A stretch of DNA of 64,000 bases from Cliona cf. orientalis (lineage: Eukaryota > Porifera > Demospongiae > Clionaida > Clionaidae): contig OZ005689.1 in assembly GCA_963930775.1 (NCBI GenBank), positions 1,364,001-1,428,000 on the forward strand. Reading direction: 5' to 3'. The translations under genes were made by a program, and so were the position numbers. The number at the start of each line of letters is the position of its first letter. Position 1 is the stretch's first letter. Below the pieces are notes generated by a model, which worked only from the letters and a program-made list of their open reading frames with translations, did no database searches and was not told where the DNA came from. Of the stretch, positions 44,001 through 53,655 are shown one piece after another.

Positions 44001-45796
44001 AGGAATCAGTGTTGCTTTATTTTTCGATATTACCACTGTATATACATAGCTATGTGACTTATACGCTCCTTCTCTTCATGTGCTCCTGGTGATATATATT
44101 ATATGTGACCGGCTATGAGAAAAGGGGCCATTGGGGATTTTTTAATTTTTGATGTGGATTGATAGCCCAATGCGTGCTAAATCCAATGGTGCAAGTTTCA
44201 AACAAAAACATTGATCACAAGTGGAGTTATGGCCATTTTTATGCACTCGGGTAGATACATTCGTTTTTCGGAAAACACGCATTTTTAATTAAATTTTGTA
44301 TTAATTTGCATGTATCCGAGCTAATATTTGTGCCCGTAACTACAGTTCACATGTTCCAACTATATAAACATAATATATCAATATGAAGCAAAAAAGTTAC
44401 ATTTTCTAATGGACTAAGAAACAGAAAATTGAGAAATCTTCATTTTTTCCACATTTTAGCCATTATTAGAAAATGAAAATTTATCTCCAATGGTCCCTTT
44501 TCTCATATAGCAGGTCACAAATATTATCTGGCTATAAATTTCTTTTATATATCGTCAAGCAATGTAACATAATTATACCTCCAACAGGTCCAGGGTTTTC
44601 CTCAACATCTCCAGATATCAGCAGTAGAGATAAGATGACAGAAGCAGCTACCGATAACGCAACATCCAGCACTGCTTTTACCACTGCCAGTACCCAAGTC
44701 CTGTTGAGCTTGGTCATGATCACAACTTCTACTTTAGTATCAGCATAATGCAGCTTCTCCACCAGGTCCTGCTTATTGGCCAGGGCTTTCCATAGAACAC
44801 TCAAAGATATCAGACAGTCCACTGTCTGTATGACTGAATGCATAATTATTATGAATGATTACCACTGCTCTAGTAGCTTCATTGTATATGGTAAAGGGTC
44901 ACTATGTATGTAAGTAGCATACATGTTGTGTAATGTTATGTAATCGTCAAATGCTTTAAAGTGGCATAACTTGAAAATGAAAACAGATGACAAACTTCAG
45001 TTAAAGCATTTATAGAACCACTTTCCATATTCACCTGTAGCTATCTTTACCAAATTTCACGATTCGATACCCTTATGACGTTTACTGTTTCGGAAAAGTA
45101 AAGTTTTACTAGGGATGTAATTATTAATTTTAAATTATAGATTTTGTCATGTATTAGTATAAATAAGTTATAATGGCGCCGGCATTATGTACATGTATGT
45201 ATGTTGTGTACATTCAAACATGCAGAGCACTCCCCCACAGCTATAGCTACCTGAGAGGGTCAGCCAGTGGACTGGATGCATTGACGGATTAATCATTTTC
45301 AGAATCAGGAAGATTGAATAGTAAACAAAGTAAGTTGTGAAGGAAAGGCTCTCTGATAATACACTACTGACACCAGCTTTTGGTCTTTTGATGGCCATGG
45401 ATAATAATTGGTAGACTAGAGCAGAGGTAATCTGAAGGATCAGGGTGAGAACGAAACCAAGATTGATCAAATACATTCTGTCAGGGACGGTACCACGTTT
45501 GGAAAAGTCTGCAAGAAATGCATACACCATTGAACTGACTATAAGGATAAATTAATGTGGAAATTCTACCACTTACTCAATAGTGGGAGATGATGTCCCC
45601 TTGTTACAAAAGTGTGTAGCCCATGATTGACTCCAATTAACATTATCAGCAGAAAAACCGTTGCTACTCCTTGACTCAGTGTCAAACCTCTGTGAGTCTT
45701 TCCTCTAAATGGTGACCTCATCTTGAATGGCCGGCCCAGGGCACACCATGAAGACCCAATGCGGGCTCTCCACTCTCCAATGCTCCAATATGGCAT
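37960..45796 (-). CDS. NLR-B: membrane module-2A-Death-Death-NACHT-LRR polyprotein gene
   Basis: Proposed exons in transcription order: 45796-45577, 45538-45251, 44833-44579, 43632-43597, 43533-43243, 42827-42768, 42707-42447, 42229-40522, 38892-38809, 38715-38632, 38529-38446, 38340-38257, 38164-38084, 38032-37960. They total 3,609 nt, an intact frame of about 1,202 aa. A 2A motif at about residue 250 should split translation into a multi-pass membrane protein and a Death-Death-NACHT-LRR sensor of about 950 aa. All exons up to NACHT are phase 1 at both ends. Known NLRs sense microbes or damage and recruit adaptors through Death-fold domains. The model rests on splice signals, phase and the paralogue; upstream exons cannot be excluded. 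Confidence 0.85.
38084..38892 (-). CDS. NLR-B LRR exon array (5 exons)
   Basis: Four 84-nt exons (38892-38809, 38715-38632, 38529-38446, 38340-38257) and a terminal 81-nt exon (38164-38084) each encode one LRR, for example LENNSIGDEGAKALSDAIK. All are phase 2. The first joins NACHT to give YLELENNS, in register with the LRR consensus. Introns between them are near-identical repeats of about 100 bp. The consensus asparagine and the GAxxLSDAI core are kept in the full units. Confidence 0.88.
39405..39748 (-). mobile_element. 344-bp insertion with tRNA-like promoter, 11-bp target duplication
   Basis: TTGTTAGAAAG lies at 39394-39404 and 39749-39759, and once only in the NLR-A intron near 2789. 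On the minus strand about 39545-39472 resembles a tRNA (AGTGGTGTAGTGGCTAGGG, then GCAGTTCGATCCTCGC). The tRNA-like part is internal, about 200 bases from the element's right end, which is unusual for a SINE head. Confidence 0.7.
40522..42229 (-). CDS. NLR-B NACHT exon
   Basis: A single 1,708-nt exon (phase 1 in, phase 2 out) encodes the NTPase that powers NLR oligomerisation. Walker A is EGTPGCGKSTLSLHICHEW, Walker B is GILFIFDGWDELPE, and VVITSRPISSMNLH is the sensor region. Winged-helix and helical segments follow (RNCIFRHLKKKKEQLDVPG, YNFLHLSIQELLAAIHMATK). The frame is open throughout, unlike that of NLR-A. The donor GA|GTACGT at 40522 leads into the LRR exons. Confidence 0.92.
42447..42707 (-). 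CDS. NLR-B second Death-like domain exon
   Basis: A 261-nt exon, phase 1 at both ends, encodes EVLDEMWDYRARWKFIGIQL, TGTLDAIEKDCKTVNECLL and MITDWLRNSPRPTRETIKAA. It is the counterpart of 5356-5607, with changes spread over the exon. Confidence 0.82.
42768..42827 (-). CDS. NLR-B linker exon
   Basis: A 60-nt exon (acceptor ACATTATAG, donor GTGAGC), phase 1 at both ends, encodes GSLTASLQEEIKPKACDTE between the two Death domains. Confidence 0.6.
43243..43533 (-). CDS. NLR-B first Death-domain exon
   Basis: A 291-nt exon, phase 1 at both ends, encodes DEDDLFKIIEEILPLESRYY, NLGRSLNLKIADLRKIRDE, LEDVLLLWLNQKYDKKKHGP and TWRMLVEAVDRKSGGDNHEL. The last block is almost unchanged from NLR-A, whereas helices 2-3 differ strongly, a pattern fitting changed partner binding. 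Confidence 0.86.
43597..43632 (-). CDS. NLR-B mini-exon after the 2A exon
   Basis: A 36-nt exon (acceptor GTTCATATAG, donor A|GTAAG), phase 1 at both ends, encodes INFDSIDMAEL. No NLR-A counterpart was seen. Leaving it out keeps the frame, so it could be optional. Confidence 0.5.
   Translation of the reverse strand: MLILIPLIWQN
43678..44519. mobile_element. Two foldback MITEs in the intron after the 2A exon
   Basis: The first spans about 43678-44090; AGCACATGAAGAGAAGGAGC is inverted at its right end. The second spans about 44104-44519; TGTGACCGGCTATGAGAAAA is inverted as TTTTCTCATATAGCAGGTCA. No coding frames are seen. Confidence 0.65.
44579..44833 (-). CDS. NLR-B exon with membrane helix and 2A ribosome-skipping motif
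   Basis: A 255-nt exon, phase 1 at both ends, encodes VIQTVDCLISLSVLWKALAN, a basic stretch and LNRTWVLAVVKAVLDVALS. It then runs through the hydrophobic helix into LLLISGDVEENPGPVG. All eight 2A consensus positions are present. Compared with NLR-A the first half has substitutions and a 3-residue indel, while the last 35 residues are essentially unchanged. The predicted break is between G and P, three residues before the exon end. The helix just before the break could anchor the upstream product or act as a signal sequence. Confidence 0.9.
45251..45538 (-). CDS. NLR-B membrane-module exon 2
   Basis: A 288-nt exon with hydrophobic segments YLINLGFVLTLILQITSALV and YFVYYSIFLILKMI. It has the same length and phase as 11805-11518 in NLR-A. 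The family is not recognised. In-frame splicing connects it to the 2A exon. Confidence 0.72.
45577..45796 (-). CDS. NLR-B membrane-module exon 1, proposed start
   Basis: ATG at 45796 opens MPYWSIGEWRARIGSSWC. LTLSQGVATVFLLIMLIGVN is the hydrophobic segment. From this ATG the summed exons give an uninterrupted frame to the final TAG. A stop lies in frame a few codons upstream. Confidence 0.62.
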
Positions 45797-46093
45797 TTCT
45801 GTCACAGCAAACCTAGAATTAGTCACCAATCATGATGATAAAATTGATTCTGTATATCTATCCAACCTCATAGCACTATCAGATCTAGACTTGGGGACCG
45901 GGCAGTCATACTATAACCTCTGCCCCCCCCCCTTGTTACAGTACTGATTATAATCTTGATCCACCACATTAATTCTATTAGAACCTTTGGCACATGGGAA
46001 AGTCTACGAGCATGCTATAGCTACTGGTAAAATGCGAAAGTATGCATGTTGAAATATACGAGAAAGAAAATCCAGTGCCACACCCCACCTGTC

Positions 46094-46339
46094 TGTAGTG
46101 TATTGCATGCACTTGTATCACATTACATCATTTGTTTATGTTATCATTTATTCATGCACTTTACACTTACGTTCTTTTGTGTCACATGCACTTTGCGCCC
46201 ACCGCCAGGTTCTAGACAAAGCTCTTTTGTTCATGCTTTCTGGCCGTTTCGGTATACCATGTATTGTATGTATATTATACTGAATGCTGAATGTGCACAA
46301 TAATAATATCTTTGAAAGCCAATCGTTTGAGATATTACA
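46094..46339 (+). repeat. Gypsy left LTR
   Basis: It starts TGTAGTGTATTGCATG and ends GAGATATTACA, with the same ends and length as 50395-50640. Confidence 0.93.
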
Positions 46340-46360
46340 CTGGCGACGAGACGGGATCAA
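46340..46360 (+). other. Gypsy primer-binding site
   Basis: CTGGCGACGAGACGGGATCA begins one base after the LTR; TGG matches a tRNA 3' CCA. The primer tRNA was not identified. Confidence 0.7.
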
Positions 46361-46365
46361 GGCAC

Positions 46366-47274
46366 ATGGCCACCGTCACCTACGGAACAATTAATGAATT
46401 CGATCCCACCGCTGAGACGATCTCGGCTTACCTCGAACGGTTGCAACTCTACTTCGAGGCGAATGACGTCGCGAATGCAAAGAAAGTCTCCGTTTTGCTC
46501 ACGGTTATCGGACCCAAGGTCTATACGCTGTTGAGGGGGCTACTTGCTCCAACCTTGCCAAAAGAGAAAGGCTACAAAGAGTTGGAAAAAGTGCTCAAGG
46601 AACATTATGAGCCCAAACCTTTGGTGATTGCCGAACGGTTCCACTTTTACAAGCGGGGACAAGCTGCAGGAGAGTCTCTTGCAGACTACCAGGCTGAGCT
46701 ACGACGCTTGGCGAGGACCTGTGATTTTGGCAGTTTTCTAAGTGAAGTCTTACGTGACCGATTCGTGGTCGGAATGAAGAGCGAGAGCATCCAGAAACGG
46801 TTATTGTCTGAAGACAAGCTTACCCTTGCCAAAGCACTGGAAATAGGCCAGGGTATGGAGGCTGCCGCCCGAAATGCGAAGGAGTTTAAGGAGCCTGCGT
46901 CTTCGGTGGTGATGCAGGTACACGCACCTAAACGCAAACCTTGTCATCGCTGTGGGCGCAACAATCATGATCAAAAAGATTGCAAGTTCCGTGAAGCCAA
47001 ATGCCACAACTGTGGCAAGACTGGGCACATAGCCCCAGTTTGCCGATCCGCAAAGAAACCACAGAATTCGAAGAAGCCTACTCGACCCAACAAGCCACAA
47101 ACGAAATTTGTTGGAGTTGAACCTGAGCCAGCTGAGGATGCCGACTTGTCAGCTGAGGAGGATCTTGCCTTATTCACTGTCGGTACGAGCTCCTCTACAC
47201 CAATCGAGGTGGAAGTCCACTTAATGATCAGCCGCTCATCATGGAATTGGATACGGGAGCTGACGTTTCGATAA
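46366..47274 (+). CDS. gag: Gypsy Gag
   Basis: About 302 residues start at MATVTYGTINEF, the ATG nearest the primer site; an upstream in-frame ATG lies in the LTR. A retrotransposon-type capsid region is followed by two CCHC knuckles (CHRCGRNNHDQKDC and CHNCGKTGHIAPVC). Gag forms the particle and binds the element RNA. Its 3' end overlaps pol, which is in the -1 frame. Confidence 0.9.
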   Translation: MATVTYGTINEFDPTAETISAYLERLQLYFEANDVANAKKVSVLLTVIGPKVYTLLRGLLAPTLPKEKGYKELEKVLKEHYEPKPLVIAERFHFYKRGQAAGESLADYQAELRRLARTCDFGSFLSEVLRDRFVVGMKSESIQKRLLSEDKLTLAKALEIGQGMEAAARNAKEFKEPASSVVMQVHAPKRKPCHRCGRNNHDQKDCKFREAKCHNCGKTGHIAPVCRSAKKPQNSKKPTRPNKPQTKFVGVEPEPAEDADLSAEEDLALFTVGTSSSTPIEVEVHLMISRSSWNWIRELTFR

Positions 47275-50200
47275 TATCCGAGAAGACATATCAGTCCATG
47301 CTTGCCCAGACCCAGTTGCAACCTCTTAATGTACCTCTACGCACCTACACTGGTGAGCGAATGAAAGTCTTGGGCAAAGTGTCAGTCACAGTCCAGTACG
47401 AGCATAATGCACCTGTTGACCTCCCACTTGTTATCGTTGCGGGGGAAGGCCCCTCACTGTTTGGACGGAATTGGTTGAAACGTATAAAATTGAAATGGAA
47501 CAAGATAGGAACTGTCATGCTACGTGACGATGCCAAACAAGAGTTGAGTCGACTATTGGAATGTTATCAGGAAATTTTCTCCGATGAACTCGGGACCATT
47601 CAGACGTTCCGAGCTCAGCTGGCAGTGCAGGAAAATGCTAGGCCAAAGTTTTGTAAACCTCGTTCTGTGCCATTGGCTTTGAAAGAGGCAATCGAGGAAG
47701 AATTGGATCGGTTAGAAAGAGTTGGAGTACTTGAGAAGGTGGCCTATAGCGAATGGGCCACACCACTGGTACCGGTGCCCAAGAAGGATGGACGAGTACG
47801 CCTGTGTGGTGATTACAAAGTGACGCTGAACCAAGCCTTGGATGTTGAACAGTACCCGTTACCAAAGCCAGACGACCTATTTGCCACACTAGCAGGAGGA
47901 GATAAGTTTACCGTGTTAGACTTGTCCCAGGCGTATCAGCAACTGCTTCTTGACGATGATTCACGGCAGTATGTAACAGTCAACACTCACCGTGGACTAT
48001 ACCACTATACTCGTCTACCCTATGGAGTCGCCTCCGCACCAGCCATTTTTCAACGAGTCATGGACACCATACTGCAAGGCCTGCCGAATGTCCTATGTTA
48101 TATTGATGACATCTTAGTCACCGGCTCCAATGACGCAGAACACCTCAAGAATCTCAAATCGGTATTCGAACGACTGCAGCAGTATGGATTACGTCTAAAG
48201 AAGGCCAAGTGTGTTTTTCTACGACCCAGAGTTGTGTATCTGGGGCACCAGATCGACGCCGAAGGATTACGAGCTACTGAGGAGAAATTGGAAGCAATTC
48301 AGAAGGCACCCTCACCTAAGAATGTGCAGGAGTTACGCTCTTTCCTCGGTCTGCTAAACTACTATGGCAAGTTTATTCCCAATCTAGCCTCCCTGATTCA
48401 TCCTCTAAATTCTCTGCTCCACCATGACTGCCAGTGGAAGTGGTCAGACGAATGTGAAGCAGTTTTCAAGGAAGCAAAAGAGAAGCTATTGTCCTCAAAG
48501 GTGTTGGTCCACTATGACCCCAAGCTCCCCATCAAAGTGGCAGCAGATGCTTCCGCTTACGGAGTTGGTGCGGTTCTCTCCCATGTCGTTGACGGCACTG
48601 AACGTCCGATTGCATTTGCCTCTCGCACCCTCACTAGTAGTGAGCGCAATTATGCACAGGTGGAGAAGGAAGCATTGGCCCTGATTTTTGCAGTAAAGAA
48701 GTTTCACATTTATCTCTATGGTCATGAATTCACACTCATAACCGATCACAAGCCGCTAACCACGATTCTAGGACCAAAGAAGGGAATTCCACCCCTAGCA
48801 GCTGCTCGACTGCAACGTTGGGCCATACTATTGTCTGCTTACAAGTATCAAATCGAATTTCGATCTACCACCGCTCATGGAAATGCCGATTGTCTATCAC
48901 GACTGCCATTGACCAACCAAAGTCCGGAAGGATTGTCATCCGAACCTACTATTTTCAATGTCTCTCAAATTGCTAGTCTGCCAGTTACTGCAGCCCAGCT
49001 ACAGAAAGCAACTCAAGATGATCCCACTATGAGCAAAATTCTATGCTATACTGCCAATGGGTGGCCCCAGGAAGTGGACGAAGTGTTACTTCCCTACTGG
49101 AGGAAGCGGCAAGAGCTCACTAGCGAAAGTGGTTGTCTATTGTGGGGAATCCGAGTGCTAGTGCCAGACAAGCTACGCGCAAAGCTATTGGAAGAGCTCC
49201 ACTGTGATCACCCCGGCATATGTCGCATGAAGTCAGTCGCTCGAAGTTATTTCTGGTGGCCGGGAGTGGATAAAGCTATTGAAGAACTTGCCAAGTCTTG
49301 TCAGTCGTGTCAAGCAGTCAAGCAGGCACCAGCAGCTGCCCCACTGCATCCCTGGATTTGGCCGACCAGGCCATGGCAGCGTGTACATCTGGATTTTGCC
49401 GGACCCTTCCAAGGATCAATGTTCTTGGTAGCCATCGATGCCCACTCAAAGTGGCCTGAGGTCTATGCTATGTCATCTACTACAGCCGAAAGGACAATCG
49501 AAGTCCTCCGTCATCTGTTCGCCGCCTACGGTATCCTCGAGCAAGTTGTAACAGACAACGGACCTCAGTTTGTCGCACAAGAGTTTGCCACCTTCATGAA
49601 AGGAAATGGTGTAAAACACATCCGCACTATACCGTATCACCCAGCATCGAACGGTCTTGCTGAGCGTTTTGTTCAATCTTTCAAGCAGGGCCTCCGAGCA
49701 AGTCAGAATGATGGACGATTGTTGAACAACCGACTTTCCACATTCCTACTGACCTACAGAAGCACGCCTCATGCCACGACTGGAGTGCCTCCATGCACAC
49801 TATTTCTACAAAGAAAACTTCGCACCAGATTTGATCTGCTAAAGCCCAGCTGTGAGGAGCGAGTATTGGAGAAGCAAGCTCAACAGAAGGAGCAACATGA
49901 TCGCCGAGCCAAGAGCCGGGAGTGGCATGTGGGACAGTCTGTCATGGCAAAGAATCTGCGACCAGGTCCTAATTGGATTCCTGGTGTCATCATTGAACGA
50001 GCAGGACCACTATCGTATGTGATCCAGACAGAAGATAAACAGACTTGGAGAAGGCATGTTGATCAGCTGAAGGCTCTAGGTGATGGAGTAGCTATAGAAG
50101 CTAATATTGAGGACTCTGATGTAATTTATCCTCCCTCCACCTCAGTTGCAGTTCAGGAAAACATTGAAGCAGCCGAGCCTGTAAATACTGAAGCTGAAAC

Positions 50201-50300
50201 TGATCCCAGCGATACTTCACAGTTGTCAGCTGGAGAGTCTCGTGCTCCTAGGTCTCGTTATCCTACTCGTACTAGGAACCCGCCAGATAGACTGGCCTGA
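47241..50300 (+). CDS. pol: Gypsy Pol polyprotein
   Basis: From the first ATG the frame has 1,019 residues, but the true N-terminus is probably reached by a -1 frameshift from gag. Domains in order: aspartic protease (DTGAD at residues 4-8), RT (YIDDILVTG near residue 285), RNase H (ADASAYG near 432, TDHKPL near 501) and integrase. The integrase shows an HHCC zinc-binding region near 653-695 and a DDE core with D near 718, D near 770 and E near 804. The C-terminus ends RYPTRTRNPPDRLA. All catalytic motifs look intact. Confidence 0.93.
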   Translation: MELDTGADVSIISEKTYQSMLAQTQLQPLNVPLRTYTGERMKVLGKVSVTVQYEHNAPVDLPLVIVAGEGPSLFGRNWLKRIKLKWNKIGTVMLRDDAKQELSRLLECYQEIFSDELGTIQTFRAQLAVQENARPKFCKPRSVPLALKEAIEEELDRLERVGVLEKVAYSEWATPLVPVPKKDGRVRLCGDYKVTLNQALDVEQYPLPKPDDLFATLAGGDKFTVLDLSQAYQQLLLDDDSRQYVTVNTHRGLYHYTRLPYGVASAPAIFQRVMDTILQGLPNVLCYIDDILVTGSNDAEHLKNLKSVFERLQQYGLRLKKAKCVFLRPRVVYLGHQIDAEGLRATEEKLEAIQKAPSPKNVQELRSFLGLLNYYGKFIPNLASLIHPLNSLLHHDCQWKWSDECEAVFKEAKEKLLSSKVLVHYDPKLPIKVAADASAYGVGAVLSHVVDGTERPIAFASRTLTSSERNYAQVEKEALALIFAVKKFHIYLYGHEFTLITDHKPLTTILGPKKGIPPLAAARLQRWAILLSAYKYQIEFRSTTAHGNADCLSRLPLTNQSPEGLSSEPTIFNVSQIASLPVTAAQLQKATQDDPTMSKILCYTANGWPQEVDEVLLPYWRKRQELTSESGCLLWGIRVLVPDKLRAKLLEELHCDHPGICRMKSVARSYFWWPGVDKAIEELAKSCQSCQAVKQAPAAAPLHPWIWPTRPWQRVHLDFAGPFQGSMFLVAIDAHSKWPEVYAMSSTTAERTIEVLRHLFAAYGILEQVVTDNGPQFVAQEFATFMKGNGVKHIRTIPYHPASNGLAERFVQSFKQGLRASQNDGRLLNNRLSTFLLTYRSTPHATTGVPPCTLFLQRKLRTRFDLLKPSCEERVLEKQAQQKEQHDRRAKSREWHVGQSVMAKNLRPGPNWIPGVIIERAGPLSYVIQTEDKQTWRRHVDQLKALGDGVAIEANIEDSDVIYPPSTSVAVQENIEAAEPVNTEAETDPSDTSQLSAGESRAPRSRYPTRTRNPPDRLA

Positions 50301-50394
50301 ACTGAACTTTTCACACTCTCATTTTTCTTATTTTTGTGTTCATTTACTTTTTTTTTGATTTTTGTACTTTCCTTTTACAAAGGGAGGAGTGTAG

Positions 50395-50640
50395 TGTAGT
50401 GTATTGCATGCACTTGTATCACATTACATCATTTGTTTATGTTATCATTTATTCATGCACTTTACACTTACGTTCTTTTGTGTCACATGCACTTGGCGCC
50501 CGCCGCCAGGTTCTAGACAAAGCTCTTTTGTTCATGCTTTCTGGCCGTTTCGGTATACCATGTATTGTATGTATATTATACTGAATGCTGAATGTGCACA
50601 ATAATAATATCTTTAAAAGCCAATCGTTTGAGATATTACA
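50395..50640 (+). repeat. Gypsy right LTR
   Basis: Same length as the left LTR, with about three substitutions (two near the GCGCCC motif, one near AAAGCC). Confidence 0.93.
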
Positions 50641-50645
50641 CTGTC

Positions 50646-53400
50646 CACCCTTCAAACTTCTTGTAAATCAAACTGAGTCAATTCTCTTTATAATATATTA
50701 TGATAACACCGAAAAATGTTTTTGTCCATCCTTTCACTGTTAGCCTCAGATTGCTCGATCTTTATTATGACTCAGATTTAAGCTTGCTATATCTCAAGAT
50801 CTGGCAATTTTTGTCTACGATAATATTGTACGCACACAGGATAACAACATTATGTACATCATTAAAATATGCATGGTTAGATGTTATACCATACAGGTCA
50901 TGCATATGTAGCTAGCTATACATATTTTTATTCATGCATATACATGAATGTAATTTACATAATCATGCGTGACGGTTGTCATAGCACACACTCATGCGCA
51001 TGCATAGCACTCAGATAGGGATATATAGCCAAGGAGAAACACAGGTGTATCTATTCACTGGACTGGACCACTGGACTGGACTACTGGACTAGACTACTGG
51101 ACCCACCTTTGACCCCAAAAATGGCATAAATCAGTGCTCAATTTAGCTCTCTAGTTGTGTTGTTAATACTCATATAAGCCTATCTTTCTGTTTTCGCCAC
51201 AATGGTCAGATTCAGGATATTTGACCTCTGTAGTTGCCTTGCTAATACAGTATATAACTAGCTATGATGAAAGCCAGCTGTGTTTAGCTGTACATGTAGG
51301 GACATGGATAAATTGACATTCAATCATGCTAAGGATCATCAATCCGGCAAACCATGAACAAGTCCCCTGCTATATAGCTGGTCTTTAAGCCTCCTCTGCT
51401 ACTAGTTGTCCTATGCTTGCTAAATGACCCCGGATGCATGCGCAAATACATGTACTATAAATACACTTCCACTAGCTGCACTGTGTGTGCATCCACCTGT
51501 GCAGTTACTTTCAATAACTTGCACCCGGTTAAAAACAACTACCTAGAGATGCCACTGATCTTAGCTATTTAAAACTGTGACAATGCATAGCTTTACTCTT
51601 TTCCTAGCTTATATCTGTGCCGTACTAAGTGACAATACACCGACTGGTTAAATTTTACAATGTAGCTGAAATCATACTCAAGATATACCTACAATATGGG
51701 TATACATATACACTCATCATGCTAAAGGTAATAGCTACGTACGTCTCCTGTAGTGATTATTTATATGCTGATAAGGAGCTCTAGTGTATTAATAATCTCG
51801 AGTGTCAAAGTATGGAGTTGGTACTGAAAGTTTCCTATTATACATGACATGATAGTATTAGGTATTATTCCATGTAGATAGTCTATGTACATGTATGGTG
51901 ATATAATAATATACATGATATGTTACATTAGTATAGTGAAACGTGCACTTAGTCCATAGATAAACAGAACTACATGTCATGCATAGGATGGGTGCACAGG
52001 TGCATGGATTGGGTGCGACACCACTGGCTAGGCTGACCAGGTTGAAAATAGCTACTATAACTGATTTTTACCTGCCTGACATGAATGCTTGATTTGATTT
52101 AGAGCAAGTAAACATAAAATCTGTGTCTTCCCGACCAGAGAAGGGATACGTACGACAGTATTCTATAGCTAGGATTGCCAATCAGTGCAAAATTACAGGT
52201 TTTAGTTAATATTTTGGGGTCAAAGGTGAGTCCAGTAGTCCAGTCCAGTGAATAGATACACCCGAGAAATACAATGGTATGTGATTTTCCGCCACCACTA
52301 TTAATTTGTTAGATATCTGGAACCTCAACCTGTCATGGGAATGTGGACGGGATGGCATGACCACAGGGTAGTACCCCTACAAATAATAGTTATCTGCCAG
52401 TAATTAGGGTGCATGAGATGCATGGTCGAATGCACCCCAATTACTGTCAGATAACTATTTTGTTGGTAGTTGATCTCTGTTCATCATTGGCCTACTTTAT
52501 GATGACCCAACTCCTTCCCATAGCCGGCTAATTGCCTATAAAACTTTGGTTGCTAGGCAACTACCAACAAACTCCAGTATCTGTCAGTGCATATATACCT
52601 ACCCATATAGAACAATATTAGCCCAATATTCCAATACAAATTCGATTATAAATTGCATAGAAGTGGTTTAGGTATGGTAAGTTTTCTTTCTGATCTGATG
52701 ACTTGTGTCATATCAGCAATAGACAGTCAATTTATAAACGATACCCAAACCATGCCACTGGGCGATGGCACACTTCTAGTGTCAAATGATAGCCTTTGCT
52801 CTACTTTATACCTTAACTAGTACAAAATAAGTCCAATAGCTATCATGAATCAGTTGTACCATATTAAATAATAAAAATATCAGAGCATTTTAACTGCCTC
52901 TGGGCCAGCACAGATACGTATATATATCAGCTATCTATGCTGGCAGTCAGTAACTTAGTGTATTATCATAGTTTATAATAGGCATGTCAGAATCCCAAAA
53001 AATTGCCTATAAAAACCTGCACACATATAAATACTATGAAGTTTCAGGGATCATAACTACTCACTACAATGTGCGCTTGTCTTACACTTTAAGAATAGAT
53101 TCCACTTCAGGAAACAATATTAATATGTGCATACGTACATGCATGCATGTACACATGTGAACATGTGTTTATACCACTATGAGAACTTATGTATTTGAGT
53201 AGACATGTGAACATGTGAACATGTACACATGTGAACATGTGTTTATACCACTATGAGAACTTATGTATTTGAGTAGACGTCTAAACTAATACTTTATGTA
53301 TAAAGTCAGCTTCTGGAATTCTGAGGCAGTGATTGGCAGAAGTGTTAGCTACAGTAGCAGCCAAACAGGTATGCACACCAAATTTTTTTATTCATTAATC
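50646..53400. repeat. Gene-free repeats upstream of NLR-B
   Basis: No gene is supported. 50646-51040 and 52264-52600 match the DNA upstream of NLR-A (about 14890-16640). A hairpin at 52387-52461 matches 15354-15433. A two-unit tandem repeat (ACATGTGAACATGTG...GAGTAGAC) lies at 53151-53280. Confidence 0.6.
51042..52263. mobile_element. 1.2-kb element with CTGGACTGGAC ends
   Basis: GGTGTATCTATTCACTGGAC is inverted as GTCCAGTGAATAGATACACC, followed inward by CTGGAC iterations and the shared CACCTTTGACCCC. The related site near 16605 lacks it. The flanking GAGAAACACA and GAGAAATACA may be a target duplication. Confidence 0.6.
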
Positions 53401-53454
53401 TACTTATAACGAATACGTATATGAATATCGCGGGTGGGGTGGGGGTATGCCGCC

Positions 53455-53655
53455 CTGATCTTCTTCACGGAGAGAGGCTACCCTCGCACAACATACGTAT
53501 TAAAATTAGTCTTTTTACCCAGCCAGGGATTCTTACCGATCATATGATTTATATCGCCGGAGAAGTTCGATTTCAATACACAATTCAGTGGAATTCTCTG
53601 GTTATGATCGAGAAACAATGATCCGTTTCTTCACTATCACTCGAGAGTAGCAATA
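53455..53655. repeat. Repeat shared with 21498-21720
   Basis: The two copies share CGGAGAGAGGCTACC, GGGATTCTTACCGAT and GATCGAGAAACAATGATCCG in order. Confidence 0.65.

Larger units (their letters stand above)
46094..50640 (+). mobile_element. Ty3/Gypsy LTR retrotransposon, apparently complete
   Basis: Two 246-bp LTRs (46094-46339 and 50395-50640) flank gag and pol. CTGTC lies at 46089-46093 and 50641-50645. I count about three differences between the LTRs, so insertion is recent. The target lies in a repeat whose empty form is near 14884. Both reading frames are open. A purine tract (AAAGGGAGGAG) precedes the right LTR. Confidence 0.93.

Noticed and set aside
44532-44843. Idea that the 2A motif marks an endogenous viral insertion
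   Set aside because: The motif lies in a spliced exon with correct phase in two paralogous NLR genes, and no viral replicase or capsid sequence is near it.
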